Source of the DNA: Winogradskyella vincentii
GTDB taxonomy: Bacteria; Bacteroidota; Bacteroidia; Flavobacteriales; Flavobacteriaceae
Direction of reading: 5' to 3'
Length of the DNA stretch: 64,000 nucleotides
NCBI RefSeq assembly: GCF_020166345.1
Contig: NZ_JAIUJS010000010.1
Span: 1 to 64,000 of the forward strand
Below the pieces are notes generated by a model, which saw only the letters and a list, made by a program, of their open reading frames with translations, did not search any database and was not told the origin of the DNA. Position 1 is the first letter of the stretch; every line of letters begins with the position of its first letter. Shown here one piece after another: positions 16,689 through 25,624 of this stretch. The translations under genes and the position numbers were made by a program.

Positions 16689-17666
16689 ATGAAAATCACA
16701 GAACAAATAAAGCAACCTATAGCCTATGAAATGGAGCTTTTTGAGCAAAAATTTCAACTTTCAATGGCAAGTAAGGTTGCACTTCTCAATAGAATAACTC
16801 ATTACATTGTAAACAGAAAAGGAAAACAGATGAGACCTATGTTTGTATTCCTTGTCGCAAAAATGCTTAATAATGGTGAAGTTAGTGAGCGTACATATCG
16901 TGGAGCGTCAGTAATTGAGCTTATACACACAGCTACATTGGTACATGATGATGTTGTAGACGATAGTAACAGAAGACGTGGCTTTTTTTCCATCAATGCA
17001 CTATGGAAAAATAAAATTGCTGTCCTTATCGGGGATTATTTATTGTCAAAAGGCTTATTGCTTTCTATAGATAATAATGATTTTGATCTGTTAAAAATTA
17101 TTTCAGTTGCAGTTAGGGAAATGAGTGAGGGCGAACTATTACAGATTGAAAAGGCGAGACAACTAGATATCACAGAGGAGGTTTATTACGATATAATAAG
17201 GCAAAAAACAGCAACATTGATTGCTGCTTGTTGCAGTTTGGGAGCCGCCTCTGTAAAACCAAATACTCCTCAAGTTGATACCATGAGAAAATTTGGTGAA
17301 CTTATTGGAATGGCTTTTCAAATAAAGGACGACCTCTTTGATTATGGTGAAGAAAAAATAGGTAAACCAACGGGAATTGATATTAAAGAGCAAAAAATGA
17401 CATTGCCATTAATACACGTGCTAAACAATTGTAATAAAAAAGACAAGGCTTGGCTTATCAATTCTGTAAAAAATTACAATAAAGACAAAAAGAGGGTGAA
17501 ACAGGTTATTGTCTTTGTAAAAGAAAATGGTGGGCTAGAATATGCTATTAAGAAAATGAAAAGTTTTCAAGAAGAGGCACTTACGTTATTGGATAGTTAT
17601 CCTGATTCATCATACAAAGCTTCCCTAAAGCTAATGGTCGAGTATGTAATTGACAGAAAAAAATAA
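16689..17666 (+). CDS. Trans-polyprenyl diphosphate synthase (menaquinone side chain)
   Basis: All-helical prenyl chain elongase of 325 residues. It has the first aspartate-rich motif in LVHDDVVDDSNRRRG (about 86-95), the second in IKDDLFDYGEEK (about 213-220), and GKQMRP near the N-terminus for isopentenyl diphosphate. The pattern is that of long-chain (hepta- or octaprenyl) synthases such as IspB, which in Bacteroidota make the menaquinone tail. Exact chain length cannot be read from the sequence. Confidence 0.9.
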   Translation: MKITEQIKQPIAYEMELFEQKFQLSMASKVALLNRITHYIVNRKGKQMRPMFVFLVAKMLNNGEVSERTYRGASVIELIHTATLVHDDVVDDSNRRRGFFSINALWKNKIAVLIGDYLLSKGLLLSIDNNDFDLLKIISVAVREMSEGELLQIEKARQLDITEEVYYDIIRQKTATLIAACCSLGAASVKPNTPQVDTMRKFGELIGMAFQIKDDLFDYGEEKIGKPTGIDIKEQKMTLPLIHVLNNCNKKDKAWLINSVKNYNKDKKRVKQVIVFVKENGGLEYAIKKMKSFQEEALTLLDSYPDSSYKASLKLMVEYVIDRKK

Positions 17667-17673
17667 TTTTTAT

Positions 17674-17692
17674 ACTACTGATAATCAGTAGT
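17674..17692. promoter_or_regulatory. Perfect 19-bp palindrome upstream of the ECF sigma gene
   Basis: ACTACTGAT-A-ATCAGTAGT is a perfect inverted repeat with one central base, 93 bases before the likely sigma-factor start. The loop is too short and no T run follows, so it reads more like a protein-binding site than a terminator. Confidence 0.4.
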
Positions 17693-17785
17693 TAATAACA
17701 AATTCTCAATCTTTTTTTAATTTCAGGCAACCATTTGCATAACTATTGCGTCTTTAATAATAGAAGAGCAATCGTAAAAACCAAC

Positions 17786-18349
17786 ATGAAAGTTATACAA
17801 CTTCATAAAAACGAATCTAAACTCATACATAAGGCTTCAAAAAACAATAGAGAAGCACAGCATTTATTGTATGAACTGCATGCTCCAAAAATGCTTAGTG
17901 TATGTAGATACTACATTAAGGATGTACATCAAGCGGAAGAGGTGATGTTAAATGGCTTTTTTAAGGTGTTTAAACATCTTAAATCATTTAAGAATGAAGG
18001 TAGTTTTGAAGGTTGGATTCGACGAATTATGGTTAGGGAGGCCATTTCGTTTCTTCGTACTAAAAAAAATATTGAGTTTATTGCTGAGGATGGATATTTA
18101 GAAAAGGATTATTCAAATAATATTAAAACCAATATTGAAGTTGCAGAGATACAGCAAGTAATAGACAGTTTACCAGAAGGATATAAGATGGTATTTGTAA
18201 TGTATGCCATTGAAGGGTATAAGCATCATGAAATTGCAGAATTATTGAATATTTCAGAAGGCACGTCAAAATCACAATTATTCAAAGCAAGACAGATTTT
18301 GCAACAAAAGATTAAAGAATTAAATAACACTAGTTATGGCACCAATTAA
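17786..18349 (+). CDS. ECF-type RNA polymerase sigma-70 factor
   Basis: 187 residues from the ATG at 17786. A start 17 codons upstream is possible, but the extra residues do not look like a sigma N-terminus. Region 2 is visible at about 30-90 (YELHAPKMLSVCRYYIKD, GFFKVFKHLKSF, EGWIRRIMVREAI). Region 4 helix-turn-helix is at about 125-175 (LPEGYKMVFVMYAIEGYKHHEIAELL followed by GTSKSQLFKARQIL). It overlaps the next, membrane-anchored gene by 14 bases, the usual sigma/anti-sigma coupling. The target genes probably include this operon. Confidence 0.88.
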   Translation: MKVIQLHKNESKLIHKASKNNREAQHLLYELHAPKMLSVCRYYIKDVHQAEEVMLNGFFKVFKHLKSFKNEGSFEGWIRRIMVREAISFLRTKKNIEFIAEDGYLEKDYSNNIKTNIEVAEIQQVIDSLPEGYKMVFVMYAIEGYKHHEIAELLNISEGTSKSQLFKARQILQQKIKELNNTSYGTN

Positions 18350-19121
18350 ATTTGAAGAACAATTAAAGGAAAAGCTTGAAAAGCGCACCTTAACACCATC
18401 GTCAGACGGTTGGGCCAATCTATCTAATAGATTAGATGCTGACGACAAGAAATCTAAAAGACCTATCTATTGGTGGTTGAGTATTGCAGCTATGCTAGTG
18501 ATTATGATTGCTATAACAATCCAGGTTTTTAACAAGGATGGGGTTACTGAGATTTCGTCAGAAATCGTAAATGAAGAGTCAAATGAGATTAAGGACAATG
18601 AAGATGCTATTCTAATTAACAATGAAGATAACCAATTAGTTAGTGAAGAAGTTTCACCTAAAGAGCAAATACAGGAAGAAGAAAAAACAGAAAATTCTAT
18701 TATTGATAATAATATTAAGCAATTGGTTGAAAATAAATCAGCGCCTAAAACAAAGTTGGTTTCTAATACAAAAAAGGTAGAAGTCAAAAATCTGGAATTA
18801 GAGAGTCATAAAGCTGACATTAACCAAAACATCATTAAAAATCCAGAGATTGATAAAACAGCAGTGGCAGAGGTTATTGAGAACATTAAAGAAACAAGCG
18901 CCATACAACTTGATAGAGAAGTAGACTCGTTATTAAAATTAGCGAGTAAACAACTCACAACAAACAAACTAATTAAAGAATCTAGTAAAACAGTTGATGC
19001 AAATGCTTTGCTTGAAGAGGTGCAAGATGATATGGGGCAGTCATTTAGAAGTCGTGTATTTGAAGCGCTAAAGGATAGCTATGAGACGGTAAAAACTGCA
19101 GTTGCGCAGCGTAACAATTAA
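18336..19121 (+). CDS. Putative membrane anti-sigma factor
   Basis: 261 residues. The cytoplasmic N-terminus (about 1-42) has the FEEQLKEKLEKR...GWANLSNRL pattern seen at the start of Bacteroidota anti-sigma-like proteins. One membrane helix follows at about 45-65 (YWWLSIAAMLVIMIAITIQVF), then a long Glu/Asn/Lys-rich periplasmic part without recognisable domains. The start lies inside the sigma gene (14-base overlap), which suggests translational coupling and stoichiometric production. The anti-sigma role is inferred from position and topology only. Confidence 0.6.
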   Translation: MAPIKFEEQLKEKLEKRTLTPSSDGWANLSNRLDADDKKSKRPIYWWLSIAAMLVIMIAITIQVFNKDGVTEISSEIVNEESNEIKDNEDAILINNEDNQLVSEEVSPKEQIQEEEKTENSIIDNNIKQLVENKSAPKTKLVSNTKKVEVKNLELESHKADINQNIIKNPEIDKTAVAEVIENIKETSAIQLDREVDSLLKLASKQLTTNKLIKESSKTVDANALLEEVQDDMGQSFRSRVFEALKDSYETVKTAVAQRNN

Positions 19122-19167
19122 AAGAGAATCAAATTAAACAATTATAATCATCAAAAATCGAACAGTT

Positions 19168-20301
19168 ATGAACACAATTACAAGAATTTTCATCCCATTA
19201 TTAGTATTAGGTATATGTGCCATATCATATGGTCAAACCAAAGAGATTGACAGTGTTAATATAGACTCAATGGAACCAGAATTGGCAAGTCAAACATATA
19301 AAAATGAACAAATAGAAAAGCTGAAAAAGCAAAAAGAAAATGTAGAAAAGCAAGAACGCGAATATCTAAAAGAAGACATTGAAAAAATAAATCAACGATT
19401 AGACTCTGGTGAGATAACCGCAGAGCAAGCAGAGAATCTAAAGAAAGAGGCGGCTGAAAAAAGAGCAGCAAATATTGCAGATAAGTTGGCTATAATTGAT
19501 AAGCAGATAGCCATTTATCAAAGAACTGAAAAAGTTTATCAAGTAAGTATGCCGGGATCTGAAGACGACCAGACTATTATCAGAATTGGTGGTGATGACA
19601 ATACCAGTGAGAGTTTTATTTACATAGGTAAAAAGGACGATGATAAACCAAGAAAATACGACAGAAGAACTACTGAAGATATTGTATTTGCTATTGGTTT
19701 TAATAATGCATTAATTGATGGGCAAAGCCTTGACGATTCGCCATATAAACTTGGCGGCTCAGGATTTGTGGAGCTGGGTTACGCTTGGAAAACGAGATTA
19801 TTTGACAATACAAATTTCTGGAGGGTGAAATACGGATTTTCTTTTCAATGGAATAAATTTGATATGAAGGATAATATGTTTTTGGTAAATAACGATGACC
19901 AGATTGAACTGCAAGAATTTCCATTAGATTTAGATAAGGCCAAATTCCGAACTACTAATTTAGTATTTCCAATCCATTTAGAATTTGGTCCATCAAAAAA
20001 GATAGAAAGAGACAACTACTTTAGATATTCAACACGTAATCAATTAAAGATTGGGCTTGGAGGTTATGCAGGTCTTAACATTGGTAGCAGACAAAAACTT
20101 AAGTATAAGGAGGATGGAGAACGCGTAAAAGATAAGCAAAATGGAGGTTTTGAAGTAAGTGAATTTGTCTATGGGCTTAGCGGTTATTTAGCTTGGGGTG
20201 GTACAGCCTTATATGTTAAGTACGATTTAAACCCTTTGTTTAAGGATCAGACATTCGATCAGAACACCATTTCCCTTGGGTTAAGATTTGACATGGATTA
20301 A
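19168..20301 (+). CDS. Outer-membrane beta-barrel protein with periplasmic coiled coil
   Basis: 377 residues: signal peptide (about 1-23, ending ISYGQ), a charged coiled-coil region of Lys, Glu and Gln at about 45-125 (IEKLKKQKENVEKQERE and similar), a linker, then a C-terminal half of alternating aromatic strands (VELGYAWKTRLF, WRVKYGFSFQW, LGLRFDMD) typical of an outer-membrane barrel with a terminal aromatic-rich strand. It is the third gene of the sigma/anti-sigma operon, 46 bases after the second. A sensing or structural envelope role is a guess. Confidence 0.65.
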   Translation: MNTITRIFIPLLVLGICAISYGQTKEIDSVNIDSMEPELASQTYKNEQIEKLKKQKENVEKQEREYLKEDIEKINQRLDSGEITAEQAENLKKEAAEKRAANIADKLAIIDKQIAIYQRTEKVYQVSMPGSEDDQTIIRIGGDDNTSESFIYIGKKDDDKPRKYDRRTTEDIVFAIGFNNALIDGQSLDDSPYKLGGSGFVELGYAWKTRLFDNTNFWRVKYGFSFQWNKFDMKDNMFLVNNDDQIELQEFPLDLDKAKFRTTNLVFPIHLEFGPSKKIERDNYFRYSTRNQLKIGLGGYAGLNIGSRQKLKYKEDGERVKDKQNGGFEVSEFVYGLSGYLAWGGTALYVKYDLNPLFKDQTFDQNTISLGLRFDMD

Positions 20302-20323
20302 ATCAAACAATATTTCAATTTTT

Positions 20324-20357
20324 AAGCCTTGATCTATATTAAGATTAAGGCTTTTCT
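20324..20357 (+). terminator. Terminator of the ECF sigma operon
   Basis: AAGCCTTGATCT (20324-20335) pairs with AGATTAAGGCTT (20342-20353), one G-T pair, loop ATATTA, followed by a short T run. Confidence 0.7.
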
Positions 20358-20426
20358 GTTGAAGTTTTACTGCGCAATTGATTAAGTTGGGCTAGTTTGA
20401 CATTCTATATTAATAATGATGGGGAT

Positions 20427-21257
20427 TTAAATCTTTATTAATAATGGGAAATGATCAGACAAGTGTAAATTGTCAGTTCTTCTATCATCTACACATCGAT
20501 AGCTTTTCACATCTATATTCTTAGTAAGTATATAGTCTATTTTTTTGCTAACAGGTTTTGTAGTATCGAATCCATTAAAAGTACCAATAGGGCCATATGT
20601 AGAAGATTCAGCTATTTTGGAACTCAATTTAAACTCTTTTTCTAGAAATTTAATAGGAGATTCAGATGGAAGGCAATTAAGGTCTCCCATTAAAACTATT
20701 CTTTTATTTGTCAATTGATTTTTTCTGATATAATCAATTATTAAATCTGCAGATTTTAAACGTGCATTTTCTCCTTTGTGATCAAAGTGAGTGTTAAATA
20801 CATAAATAATCTGTTTCGTTGATTTTGATTTGAATTTTCCGTAAACAACAATCCTATTTAGGTCAGCATCCCAGCCTTTAGATACTCTATCAGGAGTACT
20901 AGATAGCCAAAAAATCTTTTTATCTATTAATTCATACTTATAATTGTTATAAAAAATAGGACATCCTTCGCTCTCAGTGTCTAACCCATCCCTGCCATGA
21001 CCGATAAACTTGTATCGACCAAGATGGTCAGCAATAAATTTTAATTGATTTGGCATTGCTTCTTGAATACCAATAAAGTCTGGGCTATAGTATTTTAATA
21101 GTTTCACGACTCCATTTTTGCGGAGATCCCACCAGTTGTCTCCATCATTTGGAGTATCATACCGTATGTTATAGGACATAATTTTGGTTTGAGCAAAACA
21201 GCTTGAGAAGGTTAGTACTAAGCATATAGTAATAATTATGAGTCTAGAATATTTCAT
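20427..21257 (-). CDS. Secreted endonuclease/exonuclease/phosphatase-family hydrolase
   Basis: 276 residues with a signal peptide (about 1-22). The EEP fold motifs appear in order: SYNIRYD (metal-site Asn), IGIQEA (metal-site Glu), NTHFDHKG, MGDLNCLPSE (Asp and Asn of the active site), KIDYIL and the final SDHFPLL (catalytic Asp-His). This places it in the Mg-dependent EEP family of nucleases, sphingomyelinases and phosphatases. The substrate cannot be told; export suggests an extracellular phosphodiester, such as DNA or a phospholipid head group. Confidence 0.85.
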   Translation of the reverse strand: MKYSRLIIITICLVLTFSSCFAQTKIMSYNIRYDTPNDGDNWWDLRKNGVVKLLKYYSPDFIGIQEAMPNQLKFIADHLGRYKFIGHGRDGLDTESEGCPIFYNNYKYELIDKKIFWLSSTPDRVSKGWDADLNRIVVYGKFKSKSTKQIIYVFNTHFDHKGENARLKSADLIIDYIRKNQLTNKRIVLMGDLNCLPSESPIKFLEKEFKLSSKIAESSTYGPIGTFNGFDTTKPVSKKIDYILTKNIDVKSYRCVDDRRTDNLHLSDHFPLLIKI

Positions 21258-21334
21258 TTTATTAAATTACTTGTTGTTTGTCTTTAGATAATTAATTTAA
21301 AACAACTTTCTATTCATGTTTTTTTTGAATTGAT

Positions 21335-22726
21335 TTAATCTTCGAATCTTCGAATCTTCGAATCTTCGAATCTTCGAATCTTCGAATCTTCGAATCTTTG
21401 AGGAATTACCCAGGTATTTTCTTCCTTATTAATTGTTCCACCCAATTCTTCTTTTACAACTCTGTCAACTATTATCAATCCCTTTTTAGCCATATTTTCA
21501 AAAGTGTCAATTCCATTATTTGGGAAGTTTTGTCTTGTTCTGTGGATATTAAATCGATTTGAGAATTGTCTATTGAAAGTTTTTTCTATTCCATCTTTTC
21601 CTATCATGAAACCAATTAAACCACCCCAAGTAGCGGTAGGATTGTCAGAGTCCCATCCAGCAAGAGTTCCAATCTTTATAGTACGTTTTAAATCGCCTTC
21701 ACCATAAAACAAACTTACTAAGCTTGCTGCAAAGTTTATACCAGCAGCAAAGCAACCGTTACAATACAAGTTCTTTGAAGTTATATCGTATCCGTCTTGT
21801 TGTTTGACTTGATATCTATAATAAATTGAATCTCTAGTTTGTTCCCATTTAATTCCTGATTTATAAAGTTTTTGAGTGTAATCAAACATCTTTGCTGGAT
21901 AAGAATTATCATCAAGAAATGCTCGGGCTTCATTTGCCATCCAGTGTATTCTCTTACTCATAGATTTTTCTGTATTTTTTTTTGATGCCAATGAATACAT
22001 TGAAACATAAAACTTTGAAATATCCTCTGCTTCATTTCTTGCGGTGGTTTGAATAGGTAAATGAGCTATATTGATTGCGACATCAGGTCTTGTAGGAGAG
22101 TACAGACCAAAAATCTCAGTAGTTAATTGCGCATCTATCATTTCATAATGTTCATTGTTTGAAGGATTCCCGGTCTCAGGAGGAAGCAAACCATCCCTCA
22201 TTAAATCAAATGCCTTTTGATTTGATACCCATAAATAATTTTCCTCTTCAGTTTTAATATGTTTTAACCATCCGTCACGTATTTGTTGCGCTGATAAAAT
22301 ATAAGTGTTATTGGTGTTGAGGAGGTATTGATACATGTATTCTATATCCGTATCATCATCCGATCCCCAAATCTTAGATTGATCTTTAAAGACAAAGTCA
22401 ATAGTGTCTGAAATATCACTAGGTAATCCTTCGCCCCAAATACTAGGTAGATCGGGTTTGCCCCAGTTTGCTCTTGTGTAAAAGTCACCAGTCTTAATTT
22501 CACCTATATTACCAATTTTATCCATTTCTGTAACGAGACCGGTCCAATTGGCAATACTCTGGCCAAGCCAAAAACCATGTAATTGATCACAGTATCGAGC
22601 ACGAGATAAGGAAATGTATTCTTTTTTCTTATTCGTTGAAATAGTCTGGGTTTCCTTATTCTTTATCTCAGTATTGCACGAAAAAAACACAATCAATAAA
22701 AATATTATTGTTATAAAGTTTTTCAT
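21335..22726 (-). CDS. ADP-ribosylglycohydrolase-family lipoprotein with repeat-encoded C-terminus
   Basis: 463 residues from the ATG at 22726. Lipobox FFSC (Cys17). Family signatures are LHGFWLGQSIANWTG, the acidic SDDDTDIEYMY (metal-site Asp and Thr) and AGWDSDNPTATWGGLIG near the C-terminus, matching the dinuclear-metal site of ADP-ribosyl-glycohydrolases. A lipoprotein form suggests an envelope-side glycoside or nucleoside substrate rather than protein ADP-ribose. The last about 20 residues (RRFEDSKI repeats) are encoded by an 8-bp tandem repeat and are probably an accident of repeat expansion over the original stop. Confidence 0.78.
   Translation of the reverse strand: MKNFITIIFLLIVFFSCNTEIKNKETQTISTNKKKEYISLSRARYCDQLHGFWLGQSIANWTGLVTEMDKIGNIGEIKTGDFYTRANWGKPDLPSIWGEGLPSDISDTIDFVFKDQSKIWGSDDDTDIEYMYQYLLNTNNTYILSAQQIRDGWLKHIKTEEENYLWVSNQKAFDLMRDGLLPPETGNPSNNEHYEMIDAQLTTEIFGLYSPTRPDVAINIAHLPIQTTARNEAEDISKFYVSMYSLASKKNTEKSMSKRIHWMANEARAFLDDNSYPAKMFDYTQKLYKSGIKWEQTRDSIYYRYQVKQQDGYDITSKNLYCNGCFAAGINFAASLVSLFYGEGDLKRTIKIGTLAGWDSDNPTATWGGLIGFMIGKDGIEKTFNRQFSNRFNIHRTRQNFPNNGIDTFENMAKKGLIIVDRVVKEELGGTINKEENTWVIPQRFEDSKIRRFEDSKIRRFED
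21337..21400. repeat. Octanucleotide tandem repeat (AATCTTCG x 8)
   Basis: Seven perfect copies of AATCTTCG from 21337 to 21392 and an eighth with one change (AATCTTTG, 21393-21400). On the coding strand of the glycohydrolase gene, three copies (24 bases) code for one 8-residue repeat (RRFEDSKI). Because 8 is not a multiple of 3, gain or loss of a copy changes the reading frame of the C-terminus. Confidence 0.95.
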
Positions 22727-22886
22727 TATCAAGGCTTATAATTTTGGATAGGATTCTATTTTATTCAATGCGCATGAGTTAAACGAAGTTCGTCGTTTTT
22801 TGGGACAAAGTCAAATAAGTTTCTATCTGCTGTTTTCAAAACAAATAGATTATCTTAAATTTACAGACTTACTAAAATCCAAACAT

Positions 22887-24866
22887 TTGATTTCACAAAA
22901 TACCATATCACAAGTTTTTGAAACTGCTCGCGTAGAAGAAGTGATTGGGGATTTTGTACAACTTAAAAAGGCTGGTAGTAATTTTAAGGGGTTAAGTCCA
23001 TTTAGTGACGAACGTACACCAAGTTTTATGGTGTCACCAGTTAAGCAAATCTGGAAGGACTTTTCAACAGGTAAAGGTGGTAATGCCGTTACCTTTTTAA
23101 TGGAGCATGAACATTTTACGTATCCTGAAGCTATTAAATACCTTGCTAAAAAATATAATATTGAAGTAGAGGAGACCCAGCGTACAGACGAGGAAAAGGC
23201 AAAGGCTGATGCTCGGGAAAGTTTGTACTTGGTAAGTGAATATGCCAATACCTATTTTCAGAAAATATTACATAAAACCGATCAAGGTCAGGCCATTGGG
23301 TTGAGTTATTTTAAGGAACGTGGCTTCACGGAAGAAACCATTAAGAAATTTCAACTTGGATATGCTTTAGATGAGTGGCAGGCATTTACAGATGATGCCT
23401 TAAAAAATGGTTATAGTATTGAATTCTTGGAAAAAACAGGCCTTACCATAGTAAAGGAGGAAAAACGATTCGATAGATTCAAGGGAAGGGTAATGTTCCC
23501 AATCCATAGTATGAGTGGTCGTATACTTGGTTTTGGTGGCCGAATTTTAGGTAACGATAAAAAGGCAGCAAAATATCTTAATTCTCCTGAAAGCGATATA
23601 TATCATAAAAGTAAAATTCTTTATGGTCTGTATTTTGCTAAGCAGGCTATTGCTAAAGAAGATAATTGTTACTTGGTTGAAGGCTATACTGATGTTATAC
23701 AATTTTATCAGACTGGGATTACCAACGTAGTGTCTTCTTCAGGTACGGCCTTAACACCAGAACAAATTAGATTAATTAACAGACTTACCAATAATATTAC
23801 CGTTTTATTTGATGGTGATGCGGCAGGTATCAGGGCTTCAATAAGAGGTATTGATTTAATTTTGGAGCAAGGTATGAACGTAAAGGTCTGCACGTTCCCA
23901 GATGGTGAGGATCCGGATAGTTTTGCCAAGTCTAATACTTTAGAAGAGATTTCGAATTACCTATCTGAAAACGCCAAGGATTTTATACAGTTTAAGGCAT
24001 CTTTATTAGTCAAGGAGTCTGACAATGATCCAATTAAAAAAGCCGAAACTATTCGTGAAATTGTAAATAGTATCTCAAAAATACCAGATCAGATTAAACG
24101 CGAAGTATACATTCAAGAATGTGCTCGGATAATGGATATTAGTGAAGAGGTTTTGTTCAGTACACTCGCTCAGATACATAAAAAAGATGTACAAGAAGCC
24201 AATAAGAAGTACAAACAAGAACAAAAAGCATTTGAAGTAGTAAGGAATGAGGATCAGGTTAAGGAGAAGGTAAATGTTCAATATGAATTAGAGCGAAAAA
24301 TTATTGAGATTTTAATGCTTTATGGAGATAGGACAGAGCAATTTGAAGATTTAGTTTTGAAGGAAGATGAGGTTTCGGGTGATTTAATAATGGAGCCCAC
24401 AATCCATGAGACTCGGGTTTTTGAAAAAATATATTTAGATCTTCAAGAAGATGAAATGATGTTTTCTAATGAAAGATTTAGGGAAATGTACTACTCAATT
24501 ATAGATAAACTAAATCAAGAGAACGAATTTTCTACTAAGGACTTTATTAATCAATTAGATCAGGATTCTGCCTCAACAATAACAAGTATATTGATGGAGG
24601 ACGAAAAATACAACCTTCATGATTGGCATAGAAACAATATCATTCCAAAGGAAAAACAACACACAATATCACAATTAGTGAGCCAGACCATACTAAGTCT
24701 ACGCTGTTATCTAATCGATCAGAAAGTTGCAGAATATAAAGAAGATACTTTAAGAGAACAGTCAAATTCTCGAGCAATTTTAGAAGACGTTAAAGATTAT
24801 GTTGGTCTTAAAATGCTTTTATCAAGAAAGCTTGGTAAGGTTATCGGAGGATACGCTACGAAGTAA
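22887..24866 (+). CDS. dnaG: DNA primase
   Basis: Synthesises RNA primers at the replication fork. The start is TTG at 22887, giving (M)ISQNTISQVFETARVEEVI, the N-terminus I recall for flavobacterial primases; an upstream TTG at 22800 would add 29 unrelated residues, and the next ATG would delete half of the first domain. The protein is 659 residues: zinc-ribbon-like domain (1-100), core with TOPRIM (EGYTDVI at about 270; later FDGDAAG), and a C-terminal helicase-binding region. The zinc ribbon lacks all four metal ligands: they are Ser37, Ser40, Asp58 and Thr61. A near-consensus -7 element (TAAATTTA) lies at 22856. Confidence 0.93.
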   Translation: MISQNTISQVFETARVEEVIGDFVQLKKAGSNFKGLSPFSDERTPSFMVSPVKQIWKDFSTGKGGNAVTFLMEHEHFTYPEAIKYLAKKYNIEVEETQRTDEEKAKADARESLYLVSEYANTYFQKILHKTDQGQAIGLSYFKERGFTEETIKKFQLGYALDEWQAFTDDALKNGYSIEFLEKTGLTIVKEEKRFDRFKGRVMFPIHSMSGRILGFGGRILGNDKKAAKYLNSPESDIYHKSKILYGLYFAKQAIAKEDNCYLVEGYTDVIQFYQTGITNVVSSSGTALTPEQIRLINRLTNNITVLFDGDAAGIRASIRGIDLILEQGMNVKVCTFPDGEDPDSFAKSNTLEEISNYLSENAKDFIQFKASLLVKESDNDPIKKAETIREIVNSISKIPDQIKREVYIQECARIMDISEEVLFSTLAQIHKKDVQEANKKYKQEQKAFEVVRNEDQVKEKVNVQYELERKIIEILMLYGDRTEQFEDLVLKEDEVSGDLIMEPTIHETRVFEKIYLDLQEDEMMFSNERFREMYYSIIDKLNQENEFSTKDFINQLDQDSASTITSILMEDEKYNLHDWHRNNIIPKEKQHTISQLVSQTILSLRCYLIDQKVAEYKEDTLREQSNSRAILEDVKDYVGLKMLLSRKLGKVIGGYATK

Positions 24867-25488
24867 GATTATGGTGTTTTGCTTGGTGAATTAAATCTAC
24901 AATATTAGTTACATTCAACTTTTTAAATAATCTCGCTTTATAAGTACTTACAGTTTTTTCGTTTATATCAAGCTCTTGGGCAATTTCCTTGTTTTTTCTA
25001 CCTATCGAGAGTAGTTTTAGCACTTCAACTTCTCTTGTAGATAATTTTTTAAACAACCTGCTTCTGCTTTTTCGAGTATCCTCATAGCGCAAATGTTTAT
25101 CCATTTTTTCACTTAACGACACTTCGCCAGCATTTACTTTTCGCACGGCAATTTCTATTTCTTCAACACTTGCTGATTTACTTAAATAACCAGAGGCTCC
25201 TGCTTTAATTGTACTGACAGCATAAATTTCTTCAGGCTGATGACTGAAAATTAAAACTCTAACATCTTTATTTTCTTTTTTTATTGCCCTAAGTGCTGTG
25301 ATGCCATTTAGTTCTGGCAAGTCAATTTCAGAAATGATAACATCAACATCATTTCGTCTAACAAATTCGAAAATTTCTATGCCACTATTTAACGTACCAA
25401 CGACGTTAAAATCTGGTTTACTGTTTAAAAACAAATCGAGACCTGTTCTTACAATGGGATGACTGTCTACAATCAATATATTTACCAT
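24856..25488 (-). CDS. NarL/FixJ-type response regulator with Glu at the phospho-acceptor site
   Basis: 210 residues: receiver domain (1-118) and LuxR-type helix-turn-helix (about 145-205, STREVEVLKLLSIGRKNKEIA and EKTVSTYKARLFKKL). Aligned on the conserved Pro58, the phosphorylated Asp is replaced by Glu54 (IISEIDLPELNG), and the second acidic pocket residue is Ser9 (VDSHP instead of VDDHP). Ser and Lys switch positions (IFSHQ, GYLSK) remain. It is therefore probably constitutively active or controlled by something other than phosphorylation. No histidine kinase is adjacent. It overlaps the end of dnaG by 11 bases in the convergent direction. Confidence 0.88.
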   Translation of the reverse strand: MVNILIVDSHPIVRTGLDLFLNSKPDFNVVGTLNSGIEIFEFVRRNDVDVIISEIDLPELNGITALRAIKKENKDVRVLIFSHQPEEIYAVSTIKAGASGYLSKSASVEEIEIAVRKVNAGEVSLSEKMDKHLRYEDTRKSRSRLFKKLSTREVEVLKLLSIGRKNKEIAQELDINEKTVSTYKARLFKKLNVTNIVDLIHQAKHHNLTS

Positions 25489-25624
25489 GATAATTGATTT
25501 TAGGTTTGGTTAGGGTAATGTCAATAAAATAAGCTAATTAAGGCCCAATATGTCAGAAGATTCGTTAAACAAAAGGTACGAAAAATAAAACATATGGTGC
25601 AATTTAATCGTTAAAATGCATAAA

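Noticed and set aside
22781-22801. Hairpin with T run upstream of dnaG (AAACGA / TCGTTT)
   Set aside because: Six A/T-rich pairs only, no gene transcribed into it from the left, and a better promoter candidate lies downstream of it. No leader peptide found.
22800-22886. Upstream TTG start for dnaG
   Set aside because: Adds 29 residues that do not resemble primase; the TTG at 22887 gives the family N-terminus.
22850-23248. 132-codon open frame on the minus strand
   Set aside because: Antisense of the dnaG N-terminal domain; composition is unlike real genes here.
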